From the NCBI GenBank assembly GCA_031274285.1, contig JAISQJ010000064.1, positions 1 through 63,127 of the forward strand: a stretch of DNA of 63,127 nt, read 5' to 3'. The stretch's first letter is position 1. Each line of letters starts with the position of its first letter. This DNA comes from Treponema sp. GTDB taxonomy: Bacteria; Spirochaetota; Spirochaetia; Treponematales; Breznakiellaceae. Below, piece by piece: positions 25,285-33,634 of the stretch. Below the pieces are notes generated by a model that was not told where the DNA came from, ran no database searches, and saw only the letters and a program-made list of their open reading frames with translations. The position numbers and the translations under genes are program-made.

Positions 25285-25513
25285 GGATCTTGTCTTTGAG
25301 CCGTTTTTTGTAGTCCACGGAAAGATTTCCGTCCCCGCTGCCGTATTTGCCAAAGTAGGGTTCCCCCAGTTCCCAGGAGCTTTTTTCCGCTTCTTCATAG
25401 GCAAAATACCGGGACAGGGCCTCCCGGACAAATTCGGATTTTGGCTTGTTTTGGGTTTTGGCGGCGGTATTGAGCTTTTCTTCCAGGCCCTGGGGCAATC
25501 GGATGGTTGTCAT
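25262..25513 (-). CDS. Ribbon-helix-helix antitoxin
   Basis: An 83-residue protein whose N-terminus TTIRLPQGLEEKLNTAAKTQ followed by KSEFVREALSRYF is a CopG-type ribbon-helix-helix DNA-binding domain. The remaining tail would wrap and neutralise the PIN toxin. AAGGAGG is 8 nt before the ATG. Upstream, TGTATTACA is a short palindrome that could be the autoregulatory operator. The pair follows a CBS-domain gene by 32 bases, so it may also be read from that transcript. Confidence 0.9.
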   Translation of the reverse strand: MTTIRLPQGLEEKLNTAAKTQNKPKSEFVREALSRYFAYEEAEKSSWELGEPYFGKYGSGDGNLSVDYKKRLKDKIHAKHLPH

Positions 25514-25545
25514 GGGGTCTCCTCCTTAATACCAAGTGTAATACA

Positions 25546-26910
25546 TCACGGGACTTTCGCCAAGGGCTTTTGTGTTTTTTCCAGCCGGGTGATCTGTACC
25601 CGGTCAATCCGGTTGCCGTCCATATCCAGGATTTTGAATTCGTAGTCCCCGTACACAAAGCGGGCCCCGGGCCGGGGGATCTCCTCGGCGATGGAGAGGA
25701 TAAAACCGGCCAGGGTGTGGTAATCCGGGTGATCCTCCCCCGCCAGATTGTCCAGTTCCAGGACCCGGATGGCGTCATCCAGGTTGACGCTGCCCCCGGC
25801 GATCCAGACGCCGTCCCCCTGGCTTCGAATCTCCTCATCCTCCCCGGCGGCCAGCTCCCCCACAATTTCTTCGATTAGGTCCCGGACGGAAAGGATGCCG
25901 GAGAAGCCGCCGTATTCGTCCATCACAAAGAGGTAGTCCGTGTTCCCCTTGCGGAAGGCTTCAAAGGCCTTGAGCGCGGACATGGTTTCCGGAATAAAGG
26001 GGACCTTGCGGATCAAGGGGCGCAGCCCTGGGCTGCATTCTTGGCCTGGCCGGTCCTCCGGGTCCTGGGGCAGAGCCTCCGCCAGGGCTTGGAGAAAATC
26101 CTCCCGGTAGAGGGCCCCCAGAATATTGTCCAGGGTCCCTTCCGCCACGGGGAAACAGCCCTGATCCCCCCGTTCCTTGGTCAGGGCGCGGATCTCCTGG
26201 AGGCCGGCGTTCACGTCCAGCCATTCCAGCTCCGAGCGGTGGGTCATAAAGGCGCCGGCGGGGCGGTCCCCCAGATAAAAGACCCCCTCCACCATGGTCC
26301 GTTCATTACGCTCCACCACCCCCGATTTTTCCCCCTCCGCCAGGGCGCCCCGCAGTTCGTCCTCGGTCATACCGGCGGCGCCCGCGCTGTCCATGCGGAA
26401 GATCCGCCGGGCCAGGGTATCGATAAGGGAGTAGAAGCCCAGCAGGGGCCGGCAGGGCAGGGCAAAGACGCGGACCGCGGGGAGGAGGGCGGCGATCACC
26501 TTTTCCGGCGCGGCGGCGGCAATGATTCGGGGCACAAAGGTCCCCAGGATCACCACGGTCAGGCTCAGGAGCAGGATAACCGCCGCGGCGGCCGCCAGAT
26601 CTCCCCGGAGCCCCGCCGCCGTTCCCCCGGGAATATCCCCCAGGGGCCGGACCAGAAAACCCCCCAGGACGCCGGCCAGGACCCGTAAGACCGCGATCCA
26701 TATCCGGCAGGCATGGAGGTAGAACAGCGGGTCTTCCGCCGCGTCCAGGGCCCGGCGGTAAGCTTCGCCGCCCCCTTCCGCCAGGGAACGGAGCCGGCCC
26801 TTGCGGGCGGAGTCCAGGGCCAATTCAAAGAGGACAAAGAGGCCCCCCAGCAGGACGATGGCAAGGATAATCAGAATCTGCGGCCACAGGCCTGAGGGAA
26901 GGATTTCCAT
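25546..26910 (-). CDS. CNNM/CorC-type membrane protein with CBS domains
   Basis: A 454-residue HlyC/CorC family protein. Order: DUF21-type membrane domain with about four helices (residues 10-160), a CBS pair (FMTHRSELEWLDV onward, and FIPETMSALKAFEAF with DYLFVMDEYGGFSGILSVRD) and a C-terminal CorC_HlyC domain (GVWIAGGSVNLDDAIRVL). Such proteins are linked to magnesium or cation extrusion rather than haemolysis. The start ATG overlaps the stop of the HD-GYP gene by one base (TAATG), so both are coupled. Between the CBS motifs lies an insert of about 30 residues rich in Glu/Asp/Pro. Confidence 0.88.
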   Translation of the reverse strand: MEILPSGLWPQILIILAIVLLGGLFVLFELALDSARKGRLRSLAEGGGEAYRRALDAAEDPLFYLHACRIWIAVLRVLAGVLGGFLVRPLGDIPGGTAAGLRGDLAAAAAVILLLSLTVVILGTFVPRIIAAAAPEKVIAALLPAVRVFALPCRPLLGFYSLIDTLARRIFRMDSAGAAGMTEDELRGALAEGEKSGVVERNERTMVEGVFYLGDRPAGAFMTHRSELEWLDVNAGLQEIRALTKERGDQGCFPVAEGTLDNILGALYREDFLQALAEALPQDPEDRPGQECSPGLRPLIRKVPFIPETMSALKAFEAFRKGNTDYLFVMDEYGGFSGILSVRDLIEEIVGELAAGEDEEIRSQGDGVWIAGGSVNLDDAIRVLELDNLAGEDHPDYHTLAGFILSIAEEIPRPGARFVYGDYEFKILDMDGNRIDRVQITRLEKTQKPLAKVP

Positions 26911-28079
26911 TACGCGCCGATCTCTTCCCGGGTAAGGGACCGGATGATATGAAGGCCCTGGGGATCGGTCTCCAGGGTTTTATTTTTTCCATCGGGATTC
27001 AGTTCCCCAAAGACCTGTACCACCGGGAAGCGGGGATTTTCGGGGTTCACGTCCACTACCTGCCCCTTCTTGCCGTTGGAAAGCAGCACATACAGCCCGA
27101 TGGGGTAAATCGAAAGGGAGTAAACCAGGGCCCGGATAATGGTGTCATCGTACTGCTTGCCCTCATTCTTGAGAAGCTCCAGCATCCCCGTATACCCGTC
27201 CCGTTCTTCCCGGTGGGGCCGGTAGGAGGAAATAGCGTCGTAGGAACAGGCCACGGCGATGATCTTGGAGTAGAGGCTGATTTTATCGGAGGTTAGGCGC
27301 CGGGGGTAGCCGGAGCCGTTTTCCCGCTCGTGGTGTTCCAGGGCGGCGATACTCACCGCCAGGGGAAAACCATAGGCCTTAAGCGCGTTGTAACCCAGCG
27401 CGGGGTGGGCCAGGATCATTTTCCGTTCCACCGGGGAAAGGGAACGGGAATTCAGGTGGACTTTGACGGGAAGCTTGACCATGCCGGCCTCGTGGAACAG
27501 GGAGGCAACGCCAAGCTCGATAAGCCGGTGGGGGGGCAGCTTGATGTAGAATCCCAGAATAATGGCGATAATCGTGGTCTTAACCGTATGGGCCACCAGG
27601 TAATCTTCCCCGGTTTTCTCCATTTTTTTAAGTATCCGCAGAAGGTAACGCTGATTTTCCCGAATCCGGTCCAGGGAATCCCGCACCCATTCCGCCGTCC
27701 GGTTATAACTCACGGGGTCCGACATAAAAACTGCAGAAAAAAGTTCATTCACATAGGCCTTTAATTCCTGGTAAAAAGCTTCCGCCCATTTAATCTTTTC
27801 CGTGTCGGCCATGGCGGAAGCCAGATTCAGATCCTGGGCCTCCGCCATGTCGGCGGCGTAACTATCACGGGGCTCCCCCCCGCTGAATACCTCCCGAAAG
27901 TTCCATTCCGACAGAGTCTCGATCAGATCGGGGGTAAAGGGCATCTCCGGGGCGGCAATCACAAAATCATCGTCCAGGTACACAGCTTTCGTAAAAAAAG
28001 AGTTGGGGGGAATATCCTTAATCAAATAGCTGTTCATATCCGCCGCTCCGGCCGGCCTTAGCTGTAAGATTGACGCCAT
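26910..28079 (-). CDS. HD-GYP-like protein with HE in place of HD
   Basis: A 389-residue protein. The N-terminal third resembles the DUF3391-type leader of some HD-GYP proteins (SYLIKDIPPNSFF... VIAAP). The middle has the HD-GYP architecture: HTVKTTIIA, LFHEAGMVKLP, ILAHPALGYNAL, ALEHHERENGSGYP and ACSYDAISSYRPHRE. The metal-binding HD is HE here, and the usual Gly-Lys after it is Gly-Met, so cyclic-di-GMP hydrolysis may be altered or lost. The GYP signature and the paired His are intact. AAGGA precedes the ATG. It is cotranscribed with the CorC-type gene. Confidence 0.85.
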   Translation of the reverse strand: MASILQLRPAGAADMNSYLIKDIPPNSFFTKAVYLDDDFVIAAPEMPFTPDLIETLSEWNFREVFSGGEPRDSYAADMAEAQDLNLASAMADTEKIKWAEAFYQELKAYVNELFSAVFMSDPVSYNRTAEWVRDSLDRIRENQRYLLRILKKMEKTGEDYLVAHTVKTTIIAIILGFYIKLPPHRLIELGVASLFHEAGMVKLPVKVHLNSRSLSPVERKMILAHPALGYNALKAYGFPLAVSIAALEHHERENGSGYPRRLTSDKISLYSKIIAVACSYDAISSYRPHREERDGYTGMLELLKNEGKQYDDTIIRALVYSLSIYPIGLYVLLSNGKKGQVVDVNPENPRFPVVQVFGELNPDGKNKTLETDPQGLHIIRSLTREEIGA

Positions 28080-28133
28080 TTTTCCTTTTCGCCATACTAA
28101 AAAACATTAAACTTAACTATAGGAGATTTTTGC

Positions 28134-29048
28134 TTGAAATTCAAATTTCTTTTCCTGTCTTTCAACCTGGTGATCCTAATATTCCTGTTGATCCTGTTTC
28201 TCATGCCCCCCCTCATCCTGGGAGAGTTTTTTTCCTCACCCTGGAGCGGAAGCTTCATACGATCCTTTTGGCCCCTGGCGGCAATCCTCGCTGCCGCCCT
28301 TATACTACTGGATGTTTATTATTTTTCCAACCGCGGACTCTTCCGCCTCCTTGAACGGGAAGACTGGCCGGCCCTGGCGGGGTTCCTGGAAACCCGGATA
28401 CAGCGGCGGGGGCGCTATCCGGGACATTTGGTGAGGCTTTACGTGAATACCTGCCTGATTCTCTCCGATTCCCCCTCGGTGGTCAGCCTGGAAAACAAGC
28501 TGGCCCTGGCAAAACCGGCCCTGGTGGAACGGAACGCCCTGATCTTCGGGGCCGCCCGGATTTTGGCGAAGGATTACGCCGGGGCGCTGCGTTTTTTTGC
28601 CGCCCGGGACGCCTCCCCAGGGGGGGGAAGCCGCGGTGCGGCCGGTCCCCGCGGCCTCTCCCTGCCTTTTTTTGGGAGGGGTCCGTCAAAGCAGTGGCTG
28701 GCCTGGTACCATGGCTTTTCCCTGCTCCTGGACAAGCGTTTCCAGGAGGCGGCGGATAAGTTCCGCCTGCTGGCCGGGGAGTCCGGGGATCCCCTGGTGG
28801 CGGGCCTGGCGGCCTGGTTCCTGGCGGATAACCTTTCCCAACTTATCGAAGGGTCCCAGGATGCGGCTCTGATCGCCCGGGAGCGGGTCCGTTCCTCTAT
28901 TAAAACCCGCAGGGACTGGGAAGGGGAAAGCGCCAGGGTGGAAACCGAAATACATGCGGCCATACTGCGGAAGTACATCAGCGATGCGGGGGACTGGATC
29001 TACGGTTCCTCCGCCCATGCAGGGGGAACGGGTGATGAGAATCTTTAA
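28134..29048 (+). CDS. Membrane protein with repeat-like cytosolic domain, unknown
   Basis: A 304-residue protein with two N-terminal membrane segments (about residues 4-28 and 45-62) followed by a mainly helical soluble region containing FLETRIQRRG, ALRFFAARDAS and FQEAADKFRLLAG, reminiscent of TPR repeats though not matching cleanly. A TTG start at 28134 is used since TAGGAG lies 8 nt upstream and no ATG fits. Its stop overlaps the start of alaA by 14 bases, so it is coupled to that gene. No function is recognised; similar two-helix TPR-like proteins occur in treponemes. Confidence 0.75.
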   Translation: MKFKFLFLSFNLVILIFLLILFLMPPLILGEFFSSPWSGSFIRSFWPLAAILAAALILLDVYYFSNRGLFRLLEREDWPALAGFLETRIQRRGRYPGHLVRLYVNTCLILSDSPSVVSLENKLALAKPALVERNALIFGAARILAKDYAGALRFFAARDASPGGGSRGAAGPRGLSLPFFGRGPSKQWLAWYHGFSLLLDKRFQEAADKFRLLAGESGDPLVAGLAAWFLADNLSQLIEGSQDAALIARERVRSSIKTRRDWEGESARVETEIHAAILRKYISDAGDWIYGSSAHAGGTGDENL

Positions 29049-30255
29049 TAAATCGGCAAAGCTGGATAATGTCTGCTACGATATCCGGGGGCCGGTGCTC
29101 AAAGAAGCCAAGCGCCTGGAGGACGAAGGTTTCCGCATCCTCAAGCTGAACATCGGCAACCCCGCGGCTTTCGGCTTTAACGCCCCGGATGAGATTATCC
29201 ACGACATGATCGTTAACCTGTCAAACGCGCAGGGTTACTGCGATTCACGGGGCCTTTTTTCCGCCCGTAAGGCGATCATGCAGGATTTCCAGTCCAAGGG
29301 GGTAATGGACGTGGATATCGACGATATCTGGATTGGCAACGGGGTAAGCGAACTTATCATGATCGCCATGCAGGGGCTCCTGGACGGCGGGGACGAGGTG
29401 CTTATCCCCATGCCCGATTACCCCCTGTGGACCGCCGCGGTGACCCTTTCGGGGGGGAAGGCCGTCCATTACCGCTGCGACGAAAGCGCCGGCTGGAACC
29501 CCGACCTGGACGATCTCCGCTCCAAGGTAAGCAAGCGCAGTAAAGCTATCGTGGTGATCAACCCCAATAACCCCACCGGCGCGGTCTACGGACGCCCCGT
29601 GCTGGAAGGCATCGCCGCCATTGCCCGGGACCATGAACTTATCGTCTTTGCCGACGAGATCTACGATCGGATCATTTACGACGGGGCCAGGCATATCACC
29701 ATGGCTTCCCTGGCAAGCGATATACTTACCGTGAGCTTTAACGGTATGAGCAAGGCCTACCGGGCCGCGGGGTTCCGTTCCGGCTGGATGGCCTTTTCGG
29801 GGAACAAGAAAATTGCCGCCGGGTACGCTGAGGGGCTGGAGATGCTCTGCAACATGCGGCTCTGCGCCAACGTGCCCGCCCAGTTCGGCATACAGACCGC
29901 TCTGGGGGGCTACCAGAGCATCAAGGACCTGGCCCTGCCCGGAGGCCGGCTTAAGGAGCAGCGGGATACGGCGGTAAGGCTGGTAAACGGGATCCCCGGC
30001 CTTTCGGTGGCGCCGCCCCAGGGAGCCCTGTACTGCTTCCCCAAAATTGATGTAAAACGCTTCAACATTACCGACGACGAACGCTTTATCATGGATCTGC
30101 TGCGGGAACAGCATATCCTCCTGGTTCACGGCACGGGCTTTAACTGGAAGGATCCGGATCATTTCCGCATCGTCTTCCTTCCGGACCAGGACACCCTGAC
30201 GGACGCCCTGCGCCGCCTCGCCGTCTTCCTCGAACACTACCGGCAGGGCTCCTAG
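29035..30255 (+). CDS. alaA: Glutamate-pyruvate aminotransferase (AlaA)
   Basis: A PLP aminotransferase of 406 residues, very close throughout to Escherichia coli AlaA: NVCYDIRGPVLKEAKRLE, LNIGNPAAFGF, INPNNPTGAVY and the PLP lysine in FNGMSKAYRAAGFR at residue 240, the same number as in E. coli. It interconverts pyruvate and glutamate with alanine and 2-oxoglutarate in the cytoplasm. The ATG at 29035 lies inside the end of the preceding membrane-protein gene, with AGGGGG as ribosome site. Its TAG stop is embedded in the left end of a CTAG-ended repeat element. High confidence from near full-length remembered similarity. Confidence 0.96.
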   Translation: MRIFNKSAKLDNVCYDIRGPVLKEAKRLEDEGFRILKLNIGNPAAFGFNAPDEIIHDMIVNLSNAQGYCDSRGLFSARKAIMQDFQSKGVMDVDIDDIWIGNGVSELIMIAMQGLLDGGDEVLIPMPDYPLWTAAVTLSGGKAVHYRCDESAGWNPDLDDLRSKVSKRSKAIVVINPNNPTGAVYGRPVLEGIAAIARDHELIVFADEIYDRIIYDGARHITMASLASDILTVSFNGMSKAYRAAGFRSGWMAFSGNKKIAAGYAEGLEMLCNMRLCANVPAQFGIQTALGGYQSIKDLALPGGRLKEQRDTAVRLVNGIPGLSVAPPQGALYCFPKIDVKRFNITDDERFIMDLLREQHILLVHGTGFNWKDPDHFRIVFLPDQDTLTDALRRLAVFLEHYRQGS

Positions 30256-30285
30256 CAGCCTGTTGCAGGCGCAACAAACTCCTAA
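30252..30285. repeat. Collapsed 34-bp copy of CTAG-ended element
   Basis: CTAGCAGCCTGTTGCA (30252-30267), one G, then GCGCAACAAACTCCTA (30269-30284). Both 16-mers are identical to the two ends of the 147-bp element at 59711-59857, with its middle missing. TGTTGC and GCAACA form a short stem, so it may also act as a bidirectional terminator between the convergent alaA and mlrC genes. The left end contains the TAG stop of alaA and the right end the TAG stop of the opposite gene. Confidence 0.8.
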
Positions 30286-31784
30286 TCCGGCTTCCACTCC
30301 ATGTCTTTGTCCAGGGGGTAGATGGGGCGGCGGACCTTTTGGTAGGGGATGCTTTCCAGCACTTCGTTGGAGCAGCCCCTGGATGTCGCCATGATGGCCC
30401 GGGCGGCTATGGTCCGGAAGCAGGGTTCCAGGTACCCCAGCTTTACTACCACCAGACAGTAATCTTCGGCCTTGACCCCCAGGGCCGGGAGGAGTTCCTC
30501 ATCCCCAAAGCCTATGTGCTTTGAGGTAACGGTGATAAGGAGATTGCGATGCCGCGCGCCGGGCGGCGCCGCGCTGACCAGGACCAGGTCCGCGTGATAG
30601 GGGCCGAAGTCCCTGACAATCTTTTCTACCTTGACGTTGAAGGGTATCTTTTTGCCGTTCAGGGTGTCCCAGTTGCCCCCCAGGGTAATGGCAAGTTCCG
30701 CGCCTTCCCCGGCCTTTAGGCAGGCCGCAGCCGCGGGGGCGTCATAGAAACCCGAGTAGAGCAGGGGAGTGGGGAGCCGCTCCAATTGAGCCGGGGCGGC
30801 CAGTACTTCTTCCAGCAGTTCCGTGGCGTCTCCCGCGGCCCCGGCGGTGGGGTTGTCCCCGGAATCCGACACAAAGACCGGGTGTTCCCCCTTTTCCAGA
30901 ACCGCCTTATACGCGGCGGCCAGGGCATCGCGGGAGGGGTAATGCTCCGTGCGGAAGCTGAATTCCCCCCGCCGCCGCCAGAAAGTTTCCGCCAAATTCC
31001 GGGCCCCCCTGTCCGCGGCGGCCCGGTCTTCCTCAAAGGCGGAAACCAGGACGGTAACGGCGTTGTGTTCGCAGTCCGCCCAGGGGAAACCCAGGAGCAG
31101 GGAGGCCGCCAGGAGCCCCTCCTGTTCCAGTTTTTTGCAGGCCCCCATCAGGGAGGCCATGGGTTCGGCTGCGGTTTCCGATTTTTCCCCCGCCACCATC
31201 ATGGGGATGCTTAACGCGGCGGTATAGAGTTTCTTTCCGGTCTCCAGGGATTTCAGCAGCATCCGGGCGGCCAGGACCCCGGTTTCAAAACTGTCCACAT
31301 GGGGGGCGGTCTTGTAGCCCGCGAAGCCGTCAACCGCCCTTAACAGGTCCGCCGTGATGGTGGCGTGCATGTCCAAAGCCACGGTAAAGGGAAGGGGCCC
31401 CAGAATCTCCCGCAGGGAGCGGCACAGGTCCCCCTCGGCGCATAGATCCCCCTGGACCTTCATGGAGCCGTGGAGGGCAAGGCAGACCCCGTCGATGGGC
31501 CCCTGCCTCAGGGCCTCCCTGGTCCTGTCCAGCAGTTCGGCCTTGAGCTTTTGATAAAAGGCCGCGGACACGACCCCGTTGGGTACGGCCCTGGCCTGCA
31601 GGGTAGGCGCCGCCTCCGCGCCGCCCTTTCGCAGGGTTTCGATAATGCCCGCGGAGGAGTGGCGGGAGAAGGGGCTGTTCTCGGTGATCTCGCCGCCCCG
31701 CAGTACGACAAAGTCGTCTTCCCCGGTGATGATGGGGTTGAGGGAGTTGGATTCGTGGCTAAAGCCGCCGGTCAGGATACGCAT
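30282..31784 (-). CDS. MlrC-like M81 family metallopeptidase
   Basis: A 500-residue M81 (microcystinase C-like) protein. It begins MRILTGGFSHESNSLNP, the standard start with metal-binding His/Glu, and continues with CLALHGSMKVQGDLCAEGDL, VALDMHATITADLL and GYKTAPHVDSFETG; DSGDNPTAGAAGD is in the second half. No signal peptide. In other bacteria the family is often encoded with transport genes; the natural substrates are mostly unknown. The start chosen has GGAG 7 nt upstream and gives the canonical N-terminus. It is the last gene after the two sugar permeases, so it may process an imported ligand (inference). Confidence 0.9.
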   Translation of the reverse strand: MRILTGGFSHESNSLNPIITGEDDFVVLRGGEITENSPFSRHSSAGIIETLRKGGAEAAPTLQARAVPNGVVSAAFYQKLKAELLDRTREALRQGPIDGVCLALHGSMKVQGDLCAEGDLCRSLREILGPLPFTVALDMHATITADLLRAVDGFAGYKTAPHVDSFETGVLAARMLLKSLETGKKLYTAALSIPMMVAGEKSETAAEPMASLMGACKKLEQEGLLAASLLLGFPWADCEHNAVTVLVSAFEEDRAAADRGARNLAETFWRRRGEFSFRTEHYPSRDALAAAYKAVLEKGEHPVFVSDSGDNPTAGAAGDATELLEEVLAAPAQLERLPTPLLYSGFYDAPAAAACLKAGEGAELAITLGGNWDTLNGKKIPFNVKVEKIVRDFGPYHADLVLVSAAPPGARHRNLLITVTSKHIGFGDEELLPALGVKAEDYCLVVVKLGYLEPCFRTIAARAIMATSRGCSNEVLESIPYQKVRRPIYPLDKDMEWKPD

Positions 31785-31827
31785 GGGGCACTCCGTCTGT
31801 GTTGAAGTTTGTGTCGAAAATTCCGAA

Positions 31828-32676
31828 TCATTCTTTAAGCGCCCCTTCGCCGAAACCCTTGATAAGCTGGGCATGAAAGCAGAAGTAGAAGATCATCATG
31901 GGCAGTATGCCGATCACCAGGGAGGCGTACTGGAGACCGTATTCGATGTTCAGCCGTCCGGCGAACTGGCTTATGGCCACCGGCAGACTCTTAAGATTCA
32001 TCCTGGTGGTAAACACAAAGACAAAAAGAAATTCGTTCCAGTGACGCAGGAACGAGAGGATCACCATGGTGGCGATCACCGGCGTGGAGAGGGGAACTAT
32101 CATCTTCCAGAAAACATAGCGGTACTTTGCCCCGTCAATTTCCGCGGATTCCAGAATGGCCCCCGGTATGCCCTTGACATAGGAAATGGCGATCATGGTG
32201 GACATGGGAAGGTCAAAGGCCACGTAGGGGAGTATTACTCCGATACGGCGGTTCAGGATTCCCACCGCCCGCTCCAGGATGAACAGGGGGATGATAACCG
32301 CGTGAACCGCTATCATAAGCCCCAGGGCAAAGGCCCCGGTAAAAAAGGCGGCGCTTTTAAAGTTGAATTTGGTAATGCCGAAGGCCGCGGCCAGGGCGAG
32401 GAAAAGGGTGCCCAGGGTGGCGGTAATGGTGTAGATAAAACTGTTTACCAGGGAGATTCCCAGGCTCCCCATGGTCCAGGCCCGGATATAATTGTCAAAA
32501 GACGGCTGCCGGGGGAGGCCCAGGGGGTGGAGCATGATCTCCGCATGGGGTTTAAGGGACGAATAGGCAAGCCAGAGCAGGGGAAATACCGTTAAGACCG
32601 CAAAGAAAAACATAAGGACATAGGCGGAAACCCGCCAGAGCAGGGGGGGCCTGTGGAGCTTTGAAATGGCGTTCAT
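31828..32676 (-). CDS. CUT1 sugar ABC transporter permease (MalG-like), system 1
   Basis: A 282-residue inner-membrane permease with six helices. The EAA loop is visible as ILESAEIDGAKYRYVFWKMIVPLSTP near residue 180 (shown here: ESAEIDGAKY, FWKMIVPLS). It begins 1 base after the stop of the partner permease; the ribosome site AAGGTGGA lies inside that gene. Together with the upstream permease and binding protein it imports an oligosaccharide. The ATPase (MsmK/UgpC-like) is not in the window and is probably shared, as is usual for CUT1 systems. Confidence 0.92.
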   Translation of the reverse strand: MNAISKLHRPPLLWRVSAYVLMFFFAVLTVFPLLWLAYSSLKPHAEIMLHPLGLPRQPSFDNYIRAWTMGSLGISLVNSFIYTITATLGTLFLALAAAFGITKFNFKSAAFFTGAFALGLMIAVHAVIIPLFILERAVGILNRRIGVILPYVAFDLPMSTMIAISYVKGIPGAILESAEIDGAKYRYVFWKMIVPLSTPVIATMVILSFLRHWNEFLFVFVFTTRMNLKSLPVAISQFAGRLNIEYGLQYASLVIGILPMMIFYFCFHAQLIKGFGEGALKE

Positions 32677-32677
32677 G

Positions 32678-33559
32678 CTATTCCACCTTGAATGCCTTTG
32701 ACACCGCCCTGGTAAGGAGCATGGAAAGGATAATAAATACAATGATGATGATCGAAAGGGAACTGCCGTAGCCGTAGTTTTGGTGTACAAACGTAGTGTT
32801 GTACATATACACGGCGATCACTTCGGTGTAGTGGGCCGGCCCGCCGCCGGTCATGGAATAAATCAGGTCGAAACTCTTAAAGCTGCCGGAGATCGCCAGC
32901 ACGGCGTTGATAAAGATCACGTAGCCCATCATGGGAACGATGATCCTGAGAAAAATTCCCCCCTCGCCGGCGCCCTCAAGCCTGGCGGATTCAAGAAGGG
33001 AATTGGGTATGCGCTGAAGGTTTGCCAGGAAGATCACCATGAAAAGGCTGGTATGCTGCCAGAGGAGCACAAACATGATCGGCAGGATCGCAAGATTCTG
33101 ATCCTCCACGATGGTCATGATATAATCCCGGTTTCCCGTGAGGGTCCGCATCAGGGCGGTAAAGATTCCCACGGGGGAAAAAATACGGTTCCAAAGCTGG
33201 GCGATGATCACCGAGGATATGGTGATGGGGAGGAAGATGAGGGCCTCAAACAGATTGGACCTTGCCACCATTTTCCGGTAGAGCATAAAGGCTAAAAGCA
33301 GCCCCAGGGGAATTTGCCCAAAGACCGAAACCAGCACAATCATGATGTTGTTCCGCAGGCCGATAAAGAAAACCGGATCGCTGAACATGCGGATGTAGTT
33401 GCCCAGGCCGACGAACTCCATCTCCCCGTAGCCCTTCCACTGGGTAAAGCCCAGGACGATGCTGAAGCCCAGGGGAAATATGATGACCGAAATGAAGATG
33501 ATAAAGGCCGGCAGCACAAAGGAGAGGTAGCTGATTTTTTTTGTAAGCCGATAAGTCAA
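32678..33559 (-). CDS. CUT1 sugar ABC transporter permease (MalF-like), system 1
   Basis: A 293-residue permease with six predicted helices; the N-terminal AFIIFISVIIFPLGFSIVLG helix is followed by the TQWKGYG loop typical of CUT1 MalF-type proteins, and LLESARLEGAGEGGIFLRI is the EAA loop. It pairs with the adjacent MalG-like permease. A hairpin with a T-run lies between the binding-protein gene and this one, so expression of the permeases is likely lower than that of the binding protein. Confidence 0.92.
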   Translation of the reverse strand: MTYRLTKKISYLSFVLPAFIIFISVIIFPLGFSIVLGFTQWKGYGEMEFVGLGNYIRMFSDPVFFIGLRNNIMIVLVSVFGQIPLGLLLAFMLYRKMVARSNLFEALIFLPITISSVIIAQLWNRIFSPVGIFTALMRTLTGNRDYIMTIVEDQNLAILPIMFVLLWQHTSLFMVIFLANLQRIPNSLLESARLEGAGEGGIFLRIIVPMMGYVIFINAVLAISGSFKSFDLIYSMTGGGPAHYTEVIAVYMYNTTFVHQNYGYGSSLSIIIIVFIILSMLLTRAVSKAFKVE

Positions 33560-33577
33560 GGGCAGCCTCCGGGGCGG

Positions 33578-33608
33578 AAAAAAGGGGACAGGGGAAAACC
33601 CCTGTCCC
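33578..33608 (-). terminator. Attenuating terminator between binding protein and permeases
   Basis: On the minus strand GGGACAGGGG (33608-33599) pairs perfectly with CCCCTGTCCC (33594-33585) across a TTTT loop, followed by C and six T (33583-33578). It sits directly after the binding-protein gene and before the permease pair, the classic position for partial termination that keeps binding protein in excess. Confidence 0.85.
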
Positions 33609-33634
33609 TGCCCGTTAATTAGGAACCGCGGGGG

